Shown: in pieces, positions 1-6,408 of the stretch
Position numbering within the stretch: position 1 is the first letter of the stretch
Layout of the letters: each line of letters begins with the position of its first letter
Made by a program: the position numbers and the translations under genes
Assembly: GCA_002398105.1 (NCBI GenBank)
Contig: DHCD01000013.1
Span: forward strand, 1 to 11,545
DNA from: Syntrophomonas sp. UBA4911
GTDB taxonomy: Bacteria; Bacillota; Syntrophomonadia; Syntrophomonadales; Syntrophomonadaceae
Length of the DNA: 11,545 nt
Reading direction: 5' to 3'
Notes under the pieces: generated by a model
Seen by the model: the letters and a program-made list of their open reading frames with translations, nothing else
Database searches by the model: none
What the model was told of the DNA's origin: nothing

Positions 1-24
1 TTGACTTATCACCAGATTGCTTTT

Positions 25-57
25 AAAGAGGACCGAAATAAATCCCGGTCCGTTTTT
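25..57. terminator. Putative terminator hairpin, possibly bidirectional
   Basis: Six-bp arms GGACCG (30-35) and CGGTCC (46-51) enclose a 10-nt loop. An A-rich flank (AAAG, 25-28) and a T-rich flank (GTTTTT, 52-57) extend the stem on either side. It lies about 40 nt beyond the stop codon of the minus-strand phosphatase. Read on the plus strand it has the better T-tract, so it may also serve a plus-strand gene to the left of the window. Confidence 0.5.
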
Positions 58-95
58 CAGAAGATATTATAGCTTGGGGAAAGGGAAAGCGCTGT

Positions 96-1604
96 TTATA
101 TACCTGACGCCGCGGCCATCTTCTTGTAAATATCAGTGTTGTCATAGGAGCCGCTGAACAGTTCGGCGCCTGCACCGTAAGCATAGACCGGCACGGGGGT
201 ACCCGTGTGCGCGTAGGAGGTCCAGCCGATACCGGCCTTATTGTTGATGATATGCGTCAGCGTCACGGAAAGGGGATCGTAGGTACCGTAGAGCAAAGCC
301 GCGTTTTCATCCTGGGAACGCTTTTCTTCAGGTTTCATGGACTCGGCAAAGCCGTTTTTCAGCTTATTATATTCGTACTCGGTCAAAACAAACGCCTTAT
401 TGGCCTCGTCCTTGGCAGCCTCGTCGGAAGGCGGAATTAATCCGAAGTTTTCCTTGATTATGGGCAGCACGTCGCTTAGCTTGAGATTGGGATTAGATTC
501 CTTCATTTCTCCGATCAGCTCGTCGAAGGCGATATAGGACATTTTTTGATTTTTCAGGATGCTGAACGCGGTGTCATAGCCGGTTGCCGCGTAGCCAATG
601 GTCATGCCGCCGGTCTCATGGTCGCCGGTCACCAGGATCAACGTCTCGTCGGGATGCTGGTTGGCGAAATCGACTGCGACCTGGATCGCTTCCTCGAAAC
701 CGAGTACGTCGGTGATGGTACTCAGCGCGTCGTTGGCGTGACAGGCCCAGTCAATCTTACCGGACTCCGCCATCAAAAAGAACCCTTTTTCATTGTCAAG
801 AACATCAATGCCCTTCTTTACAAAATCGGCCAGGGAGACGCTGTCCGGCGGGGAATCAATGGTATAGGGAATCGCACCGGAGTCCTGGAGCACCGGGCTG
901 ACCGCGTAAACCTTGCCGGAAGAACTGCCGAGTGCCTCAATCTCAGCCTTGGTTTTGATCACCTTATAGCCTTTGCTTTCCATGATGCCGTATGCATCGG
1001 GTTTATCCTCATCTTTGCCCGTAGCCTGGTTTATGGAGCCGCCGGCGAAATAATCAAAGCCGCTGTCGGCCATCTGCATGGCGATGTCATAGTAATCGTT
1101 TCTCGAAGCAACGTGGGCATAGAAAGCTGCCGGGGTCGCATGATTGATGGTAACGCTGGAAATGATGCCGATTTTTTTGCCCTTTTCCTTGAGCTGCTCG
1201 CATATGTTCGGAGCAACGGTCTTTTTATCCACTCCAAGTCCGATCACGCCGCTGTGGGTCTTGACGCCTGTGGCAACCGAAGTGGCAGTGGAGGCGGAAT
1301 CAGGGCAAAACGAGGTGGAGTCATGGGTGGTTGCAACGCCAGCAATCGGGAACTGCGCGAAGTTGAGATTCTTGGTGGCGACTTCGCCGGAAGTGTTGTT
1401 GCCCCGGTAAACCTGGGCGGCGTTCACCTGGACGTGGCTCATGCCATCGCCTACAAATAGGAACATGTACTTGGGGATCTTTGCGGCCAGCTGCTGGGAA
1501 GCCGGGTTCAGGCCGCTCTGCTGCGGCGTGGTGGGCGCACAGGCTGCCAGGGTCGATAGAGACAGGGCCAGACACAGTAACAATGCAAAAATCTTTTTTT
1601 TCAT
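96..1604 (-). CDS. phoA: Alkaline phosphatase, secreted lipoprotein (PhoA family)
   Basis: A 502-residue metal-dependent phosphomonoesterase that would release phosphate from organic esters outside the membrane. The N-terminus is a lipoprotein signal: charged MKKK, a hydrophobic stretch, then lipobox LAAC with lipidation at Cys22. All core PhoA-family elements are visible: Asp53 (VGDGM), the nucleophile Ser103 in PDSASTAT, Thr157 (HATPAA), Glu280/Asp285/His289 (ESGKIDWACH), Asp328-His329 (TGDHETGG) and His466 (YAHTGTPVP). The positions equivalent to E. coli Asp153 and Lys328 are His155 and Trp286, a combination known from many non-enterobacterial phosphatases. Length is normal for the family. 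The start is fixed by GGGAGGAA (1613-1620, minus strand) 8 nt before the ATG. It is transcribed divergently from the CoA operon and is probably under phosphate control. Functionally unrelated to that operon as far as can be seen. Confidence 0.95.
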   Translation of the reverse strand: MKKKIFALLLCLALSLSTLAACAPTTPQQSGLNPASQQLAAKIPKYMFLFVGDGMSHVQVNAAQVYRGNNTSGEVATKNLNFAQFPIAGVATTHDSTSFCPDSASTATSVATGVKTHSGVIGLGVDKKTVAPNICEQLKEKGKKIGIISSVTINHATPAAFYAHVASRNDYYDIAMQMADSGFDYFAGGSINQATGKDEDKPDAYGIMESKGYKVIKTKAEIEALGSSSGKVYAVSPVLQDSGAIPYTIDSPPDSVSLADFVKKGIDVLDNEKGFFLMAESGKIDWACHANDALSTITDVLGFEEAIQVAVDFANQHPDETLILVTGDHETGGMTIGYAATGYDTAFSILKNQKMSYIAFDELIGEMKESNPNLKLSDVLPIIKENFGLIPPSDEAAKDEANKAFVLTEYEYNKLKNGFAESMKPEEKRSQDENAALLYGTYDPLSVTLTHIINNKAGIGWTSYAHTGTPVPVYAYGAGAELFSGSYDNTDIYKKMAAASGI

Positions 1605-1678
1605 ACTGTAATTTCCTCCCGCCTTTTTATATGGGAGCGGTTATTACCCTCCCGAGCCTTGTACAACAGTTCGAAACA

Positions 1679-1754
1679 ATTATACAGTGTCCCTGTTAAA
1701 TCAAGGGAAAAATTACGCAAAGATTATGCAAATAATCCGAAAAATGGATGTAAA
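1679..1754 (-). promoter_or_regulatory. Predicted Pho-box promoter of the alkaline phosphatase gene
   Basis: On the minus strand a perfect TATAAT (1684 to 1679) predicts a start near 1672 and a leader of about 68 nt. There is no good -35 at the right spacing. Instead, six half-sites begin every 11 bp: TTTACAT (1754), TTTTCGG (1743), TTTGCAT (1732), TTTGCGT (1721), TTTCCCT (1710) and TTAACAG (1699). The two central units match at 9 of 11 positions. The last half-site ends 8 bp before the -10 box. Direct repeats at an 11-bp period replacing the -35 are the established layout of PhoB/PhoP-activated promoters. The assignment to PhoP/PhoB is inferred from this and from the gene product. Confidence 0.7.
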
Positions 1755-1765
1755 AAGTAGAACTG

Positions 1766-1883
1766 TTAAATACAATATTTTTGGCACGCTGGTTTTAAAT
1801 GCACTGATGGATAAGTTGGAAAGAATGGCCCGGTGTAGAAACACTCCACTGCTTTTAAATTTTGAACCGTGTAAAATATAACA
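1766..1883. other. Intergenic stretch without recognised gene
   Basis: This is the middle of the roughly 500-bp gap between the divergent phosphatase gene and the CoA operon. It is AT-rich. Short open frames on both strands have no credible ribosome binding site or family resemblance. A loose direct repeat (CTGGTTTTAAAT at 1789 and CTGCTTTTAAAT at 1849, 60 bp apart) is the only other pattern seen, and it may be chance. Confidence 0.5.
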
Positions 1884-1912
1884 ACATGATGTCAAAATAC
1901 TTGACATCATGT
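1884..1912. promoter_or_regulatory. Perfect 12-bp inverted repeat, candidate activator (enhancer) site
   Basis: The arms ACATGATGTCAA (1884-1895) and TTGACATCATGT (1901-1912) are exact reverse complements around a 5-nt spacer. No T-tract follows, so it is not a typical terminator. Its centre lies about 165 bp upstream of the start predicted for the sigma-54 promoter at 2038-2053. That is the usual position for the dyad bound by a bacterial enhancer-binding protein. The regulator gene is not in the window. The right arm contains TTGACA, so a role as a sigma-70 -35 element or as a repressor site cannot be excluded. Confidence 0.65.
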
Positions 1913-2037
1913 GTCCAATATTTATTTTGCCCACCTCATGATCAACTGTTCGTAAATCTCCCGATAAAGGTTAAAGTATGACTCCGATTCCTTTAAATAG
2001 TACCTTGGCTTGACCTTTTCGCTTTTCCTTAATTATA

Positions 2038-2053
2038 TGGCACAGTTGTTGCT
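2038..2053 (+). promoter_or_regulatory. Sigma-54 (-24/-12) promoter of the CoA operon
   Basis: TGGCAC (2038-2043), five bases, then TTGCT (2049-2053) matches the RpoN consensus TGGCAC-N5-TTGCA/T. The invariant GG (2039-2040) and GC (2051-2052) are separated by exactly 10 nt. Transcription would begin near 2064, giving a leader of about 40 nt before the first gene. Sigma-54 promoters need an ATP-dependent enhancer-binding activator, for which the dyad at 1884-1912 is a suitable site. Confidence 0.82.
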
Positions 2054-2104
2054 TAATATCGCAATAAGCCATAAAAAGTAAAAAGCCAGAAAGGGGCAGT
2101 GGTT

Positions 2105-3253
2105 ATGGATTTTAGAAAAACGGAAGAACAGGAATTACTGCTGGAAAGCATCAGGGAGCTGGTCGAAAGAAATGTACCGGAGAATTATATCAAGGAATGC
2201 GATGAAAAATGCCTCCCTCTGACTAAGCTGCAGGAAGCTTTAATAGAAAGCGGCTTCATTATGATCGGTATTCCTGAAGAGTACGGCGGTACGCCGGTCG
2301 ATGTTACCACCATGGTTCTTATCGGTGAATTATTATCCAGCCTGGGAGTCGGTCACAGCATGCTGAGCAACGCTCTGCAAGTCGACGATGCCTTATCTTT
2401 TTGCAGCCCGGAACAACAGAAAATTATCATGCATGAATTGCTGACAACCGGCCAAAATGCTTTTTGCTTGGGAATCACTGAGCCTCAGGCAGGCTCCGAC
2501 AACAGTGCCATTGCCACCACGGCTGTTCGCCGCGGTGACGGCAAAGTTGTCATCAACGGGCATAAATGCTTTATTACCAATGCGGACAGGGCCCCCTATA
2601 TTATGTGTGTGGCCCGTACGGAAAATCCCTCTGATCCCAAGCATCAATTTTCCATGTGGCTTGTGCCCATGAATTCTCCGGGAATTAAAATTGAGCATAT
2701 GCAAAAGGTGGGAATAAGAATGAGCACCTTGTGCGACGTCTACCTGGAGGATGTGGTGGTGGAGGAGAAAGATTTAATGGGAAAAGACGGCTATGGTTTC
2801 ATTCAGCTCATGAAAAATTTTGAGGTGGAACGCTTGATTATCGCTGCCAGTTCGCTGGGAATGGCGGAAGGCGCCTATAATGACGCCGTGGCCTATGCCA
2901 ATCAGCGGGTGCAGTTCGGCAAACCGATTGGTTCTTTCCAACTTATCCAGGAAAAGATTGTAAGAATGGCGATCAAGCTAGAGAATATGAAGAACATCGT
3001 TTATAAGACCGCCTGGGAAAAAGACAATAACCTGGATATCGGCATTTCATCGGCCCTGGCCAAATTATACTGTTCCGAAGCGGCTTTTGAAGTATGCGAT
3101 GATGCCATGCAGATTTTCGGCGGAATCGGCTATACCGCGGAACATCGTGTTTCCCGCTTCTGGAGAGACTCCCGCATGCACCGCATAGGCGGCGGCACCA
3201 ATGAAATCATGGTCCATGTTGCCGGCAGAGCCATTCTGAAGAAACACAAATAA
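2105..3253 (+). CDS. caiA: Acyl-CoA dehydrogenase family enoyl-CoA reductase, CaiA-like
   Basis: A 382-residue FAD enzyme of the acyl-CoA dehydrogenase fold. From resemblance to E. coli crotonobetainyl-CoA reductase CaiA it probably reduces a 2-enoyl-CoA with electrons from FixAB. Shared stretches include FQLIQEK and MAIKL near 278-292, RFWRD (351-355) and the C-terminal GRAILKKHK. The FAD/substrate signature GITEPQAGSD is at 123-132. The medium-chain catalytic Glu (YEGT) is absent: here the motif reads IGGGT (361-365). Glu242 in VERLIIA lies where isovaleryl-CoA dehydrogenase has its helix-G base, and CaiA has a similar HER motif. ATG 2105 is preferred over the in-frame GTG 2099 because AAGGGG (2091-2096) is 8 nt from the ATG and only 2 nt from the GTG. 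First gene of the operon. Oxidation in the opposite direction, or C-N elimination as in other family members, remains possible. Confidence 0.88.
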   Translation: MDFRKTEEQELLLESIRELVERNVPENYIKECDEKCLPLTKLQEALIESGFIMIGIPEEYGGTPVDVTTMVLIGELLSSLGVGHSMLSNALQVDDALSFCSPEQQKIIMHELLTTGQNAFCLGITEPQAGSDNSAIATTAVRRGDGKVVINGHKCFITNADRAPYIMCVARTENPSDPKHQFSMWLVPMNSPGIKIEHMQKVGIRMSTLCDVYLEDVVVEEKDLMGKDGYGFIQLMKNFEVERLIIAASSLGMAEGAYNDAVAYANQRVQFGKPIGSFQLIQEKIVRMAIKLENMKNIVYKTAWEKDNNLDIGISSALAKLYCSEAAFEVCDDAMQIFGGIGYTAEHRVSRFWRDSRMHRIGGGTNEIMVHVAGRAILKKHK

Positions 3254-3336
3254 GCATCCGCTTATGGCCGGCCTTATATATAGAAGCCTTGTACGAGAGC
3301 ATGGTTTAAATAAATCATAGGGGGAGGCCAGAATTA

Positions 3337-4104
3337 ATGAAAGTCATTGTATGCTATAAAATCGTACCGGAAGAAGCAAATATAGAAATTAACCAAGATG
3401 GAAGCTTGTCTTTCGCTAATGCGGAATGGAAGCTGAGCCAGTACGATCTTAATGCGGTGGAGGCTGCCATGCAGCTGGTTGAAGCCGTAGGTGGCAGTGT
3501 TACCGCCCTCACTGTGGGCGATCAGAAAATTGAAAACAGTAAACTAAAAAAAAGTATTCTCGCCCGTGGTCCCGAGGATTTATATCTGGTGAAAGACGAG
3601 CGGCTTAAACGGGCGGATACCCATCTGACTGCTGCCGTACTGGCAGCGGCGGTGGCTTATATAGGCTTTGACCTGGTATTGTGCGGTGAAGGTTCGTCCG
3701 ATTTTTATGCCCAGCAAGTTGGCATACAGCTGGGGGAACTGCTGCAAGTTCCGGTAATAAATGCGGTGAGCAAGATAACCCCCGCTGGTGATCGGCTGAT
3801 CATCGAAAGAACCCTGGAAGATGAAATAGAAACCCTGGAATTATCTTTGCCGGCCGTATTAGCAGTCACTGCCGATATTAATGTAACCCGTCTGCCGGGA
3901 ATGAAAGAAATCCTGGCAGCAGGTAAAAAGCCGGTTACGGAATGGGATCTGCATAAAATCGGAATCCGGCATGCCGGGCCCCGGGTCGAGGAAGTCAGCA
4001 CTTTAGCGCCGGAGCAGGTGGCAAGAAAGAAGATTCTGGTTGAAGGGGACTCCGAACCGAAAATCGCTGAATTTCTGGACTATATCCGAAAAGAATTGAA
4101 GTAA
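3337..4104 (+). CDS. fixA: Electron transfer flavoprotein beta subunit, FixA-like
   Basis: A 255-residue ETF beta subunit that pairs with the next gene product to carry electrons to or from the acyl-CoA dehydrogenase. E. coli FixA has 256 residues and nearly the same opening (MKVIVCYKIVPEE here) and core, for example SQYDLNAVEAA (34-44) and LCGEGSSDFYAQQVG (115-129), the nucleotide-binding region. The ETF-beta signature is visible as ERTLEDE followed by LPAV (157-174). A strong site, GGGGGAGG (about 3320-3327), precedes the ATG. It starts 83 bp after the caiA-like stop and ends 13 bp before fixB. It is closer to the Fix branch than to housekeeping beta-oxidation ETF. Whether it bifurcates electrons cannot be decided by eye. 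Confidence 0.92.
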   Translation: MKVIVCYKIVPEEANIEINQDGSLSFANAEWKLSQYDLNAVEAAMQLVEAVGGSVTALTVGDQKIENSKLKKSILARGPEDLYLVKDERLKRADTHLTAAVLAAAVAYIGFDLVLCGEGSSDFYAQQVGIQLGELLQVPVINAVSKITPAGDRLIIERTLEDEIETLELSLPAVLAVTADINVTRLPGMKEILAAGKKPVTEWDLHKIGIRHAGPRVEEVSTLAPEQVARKKILVEGDSEPKIAEFLDYIRKELK

Positions 4105-4117
4105 AGCAGGTGAAAGC

Positions 4118-5059
4118 ATGAGACGGCTTAAAAACATATGGGTGTTTGCGGATAAAGCTTCATCATTGGCGGAATTGTGCGCCGGCGGGCGTCAATTGGG
4201 AGAAAACGTTGCCGCTGTGGTCCTGGGAGGGGAAGAAACCGCCCGGCAGGCCATTGAGCAGGGAGCAGATCAGGTGTACTGGCTGGGACTTAAAGCTGAA
4301 GATAAGATGCTGGAAGATTATACGCGCACCATAGCCGGGTTGCTGGAAAAACACAGACCGGAATTATTTCTGCTCAATGCCGGCAGGAGAACGAAAGTTG
4401 TAGCCGGCCGCCTGGCTGCCCTATTCGCTACCAGCGCTATCACTGACGCTATGCAATTTGTCATCGGTGAAAACGGAGATTTACAAATAGCCCGCCTGGT
4501 TTACGGCGGCTTGGCGATCCGGTTGGAAAAACCGCTGTCCGCTATGGCCATAGCTACCGTGGGCAATGGGGTATTCAAGGCGGCAGCAGACGGCAGCAAC
4601 CGGCAGGGAACTGTAACAGAAGTCCCCTGGGTAGAGGACGGCTGCCGGCTAAAACTTTTAGAACGTCGGGCCAGAGACACGGAACCGGTTGATTTGGCAG
4701 CAGCGGCCAGAGTAGTCGGTGTGGGCCGGGGCATCGGAAAAGAAGAAGGCCTGGCCATGGTTTATGCCTTGGCCCGGCAATTGAAGGCGGAAGTGGCTTG
4801 TACGCGTCCCCTGGCCGAAGGGGAAAAGTGGATGAGCCCGGAGAGGTACATCGGGGTATCGGGCACTATGATCAAGCCTGATATGTACCTGGCTTTGGGC
4901 ATATCCGGACAAATACAGCACATGACGGGAGTCAATAAGGCACGGGTTATTATAGCGGTCAATAAAGATATCAACGCGCCTATTTTTGAACAGTCGGATT
5001 ACGGTTTAGTCGGCGATCTCTACAAAATTATACCGGCTTTACTAAAAAGCCGGTTATAA
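4118..5059 (+). CDS. fixB: Electron transfer flavoprotein alpha subunit, FixB-like
   Basis: A 313-residue ETF alpha subunit, the same length as E. coli FixB. The C-terminal FAD domain is clear: VVGVGRGIG (199-207), TRPLAEGEKWM (229-239), RYIGVSGTMIKPDMY (243-257), LGISGQIQHMTG (260-271) and VNKDINAPIF then DYGLVGDL (281-301). There is no added ferredoxin-like domain, unlike CarE of the caffeyl-CoA reductase complex. AGGTGA (4108-4113) precedes the start. With FixA it forms the FAD/AMP heterodimer serving the CaiA-like enzyme. In E. coli the fix operon continues with fixC (quinone-type oxidoreductase) and fixX (ferredoxin-like). Here the next gene is a CoA-transferase, so the electron donor must be encoded elsewhere or differ. 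Confidence 0.93.
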   Translation: MRRLKNIWVFADKASSLAELCAGGRQLGENVAAVVLGGEETARQAIEQGADQVYWLGLKAEDKMLEDYTRTIAGLLEKHRPELFLLNAGRRTKVVAGRLAALFATSAITDAMQFVIGENGDLQIARLVYGGLAIRLEKPLSAMAIATVGNGVFKAAADGSNRQGTVTEVPWVEDGCRLKLLERRARDTEPVDLAAAARVVGVGRGIGKEEGLAMVYALARQLKAEVACTRPLAEGEKWMSPERYIGVSGTMIKPDMYLALGISGQIQHMTGVNKARVIIAVNKDINAPIFEQSDYGLVGDLYKIIPALLKSRL

Positions 5060-5159
5060 ACATTGATTACAGAGCGTTGGTTTATCTTTTCATTCGGTTA
5101 CCGGCTTAAGTTCAAGGCAGATTTACCGGACCCGAATTCATCTGTGGGGAGGAATTTTA

Positions 5160-6368
5160 ATGGCTAAGAGATCAGATGTACCTGAATTTGGCCCGTTGGC
5201 AGGAATAAAAATGGTTCATTCAGCTATATCCTTTGCCGGGCCTTTTTGCGCCCAGATTTATGCGGAATTAGGAGCTGACGTGATTTGGATCGAAAGCACT
5301 TTGGCCTTTGACACCGCCCGGGTCACCGGCTGGCCCTGTGAACAGGACCGTCGCAATCAAAGGACTATTTCCCTGAATATTCCCACTCCGGAAGGCAAAG
5401 AAGTTTTTTTACAACTCATCAAGGAGGCCGATGTTTTTCTGGAGGCCTCCCGGGGCGGACAATATGACAAGTGGGGATTATCCGACCAGGTGCTGTGGAA
5501 ACAGAACCCGGCTCTGGTCATTATTCACGTCTCCGGCTTCGGGCAGTATGGGGTGCCGGAATATGTTTCCCGGGCCTCCTTTGATCCCGTAGCCCAAGCC
5601 TTCGGATGCCTGATGCACACCAATGGCTATCCTGACCGGCCGCCCATCCCGGCTTTCCCGGTGGTAGCAGATTATTTCACCGCTCTTTTTGCTTTAGGAT
5701 CTTCTCTGGCCGCTTTATATAAAGCTAAAACGACCGGACAGGGCGAAAGCATTGATGTGGCTCAGTATGAAGCTATCATGCGCATTCAGACCCGGGCCAT
5801 GGAGTACGTGAGCGGAGGTCTGGTCTATCCCCGGGAGGGGAATCGCAGCAACAAGGTGGCCGGCTATGGCAACTATCCATGTAAAGACGGAGAAGAGGTA
5901 TGCCTGATTTTTTTGGGTACCGGAGTACTGAAGAGCGGATTGCCTATTCTGGGGCTGGAATACGGATCGGAATTGTTTCCCGCCAACACCAATCAGATTA
6001 TCTTGAAGTCGCCGGCCGGACAACTGCTGGATAAGAAGATTCAAGAATTTTGCGACACCCATACGGCGGCGGAAGTGGAAAAAATCCTGGCCTCCAACGG
6101 AGTTCCCTGCAGCCGGGTGATGACTTATGCCATGGCGGCGAATCATTCTCATTATATGGCCCGTGAAGTTTTTCTGGAATGGAAAAAGGTCAACGGCGAA
6201 CCTATTAAAGGGGTAAATGTCTTTCCCAAACTGAAAAATAATCCGGGCCGGGTCTGGCGCGGGGCGCCGACTGTAGGCATGGACAATGACGATATACTGA
6301 CCGATCTGGGGTTGAGCGAAGCGGAAATCGCCCGGCTTTATGAAAAAGCAATCATTCGTAAATTGTAA
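5160..6368 (+). CDS. caiB: Class III (CaiB/BaiF) CoA-transferase, CaiB-like
   Basis: A 402-residue family III CoA-transferase (E. coli CaiB has 405) that would move CoA from the acyl-CoA product to the incoming free acid, saving ATP. Similarity to CaiB runs along the whole protein: FGPLAGIKMV (10-19), AELGADVIWIE (35-45), VSGFGQYG (124-131), AFPVVADYF (165-173) and a C-terminal KLKNNPGRVWRGAPTVGMD stretch. Asp171 in VADYF aligns with the catalytic Asp169 of CaiB, which forms the aspartyl-CoA anhydride and thioester. GGGGAGG (5146-5152) lies 7 nt before the ATG. It follows fixB after 100 bp without a terminator. The substrate may be carnitine-like, but residues lining the acyl pocket cannot be judged without alignment. 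Confidence 0.9.
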   Translation: MAKRSDVPEFGPLAGIKMVHSAISFAGPFCAQIYAELGADVIWIESTLAFDTARVTGWPCEQDRRNQRTISLNIPTPEGKEVFLQLIKEADVFLEASRGGQYDKWGLSDQVLWKQNPALVIIHVSGFGQYGVPEYVSRASFDPVAQAFGCLMHTNGYPDRPPIPAFPVVADYFTALFALGSSLAALYKAKTTGQGESIDVAQYEAIMRIQTRAMEYVSGGLVYPREGNRSNKVAGYGNYPCKDGEEVCLIFLGTGVLKSGLPILGLEYGSELFPANTNQIILKSPAGQLLDKKIQEFCDTHTAAEVEKILASNGVPCSRVMTYAMAANHSHYMAREVFLEWKKVNGEPIKGVNVFPKLKNNPGRVWRGAPTVGMDNDDILTDLGLSEAEIARLYEKAIIRKL

Positions 6369-6408
6369 AACGGTGCTAGGGCAATGTTTAGGAAAAGGAG
6401 GACTTGCT

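Noticed and set aside
546..1460. 304-codon plus-strand open frame opposite the phosphatase
   Set aside because: Its amino-acid pattern resembles no family I know. It is fully antisense to a gene with every catalytic residue in place, and it has no ribosome binding site of note.
1687..1881. 64-codon plus-strand open frame in the intergenic region
   Set aside because: GTG start without a binding site, overlapping the Pho half-sites, and of low-complexity basic composition.
1901..1928. TTGACA (1901-1906) with TATTTT 16 bp downstream as a sigma-70 promoter for the operon
   Set aside because: The -35 is perfect but is simply the right arm of the dyad. The -10 matches only 4 of 6, and the leader would exceed 160 nt. 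The sigma-54 element is much stronger and better placed.
1713..1934. 73-codon minus-strand open frame in the same gap
   Set aside because: It runs through both the dyad and the Pho half-sites and has no recognisable motif.
2010..2039. TTGACC with TATATG at 18-bp spacing as a sigma-70 promoter
   Set aside because: Both hexamers are weak for their spacing and the -10 overlaps the -24 element of the better sigma-54 match.
3250..3265. Six-bp hairpin ATAAGC-ATCC-GCTTAT at the end of the caiA-like gene, followed by GGCCGGCC
   Set aside because: Too short and without a T-tract to be a terminator; the genes on either side appear co-transcribed. At most a minor mRNA processing or stability element.
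5047..5107. Eight-bp arms AAGCCGGT and ACCGGCTT flanking the fixB stop and part of the gap before the CoA-transferase gene
   Set aside because: The 45-nt loop and absence of a T-run make a terminator or operator unconvincing; possible by chance at this length.
6340..6408. Upstream ATG 6340 as start of the ligase
   Set aside because: It would overlap the CoA-transferase gene by 29 nt, has no binding site, and adds residues not typical of ligases. GTG 6409 follows a perfect AAGGAGG.
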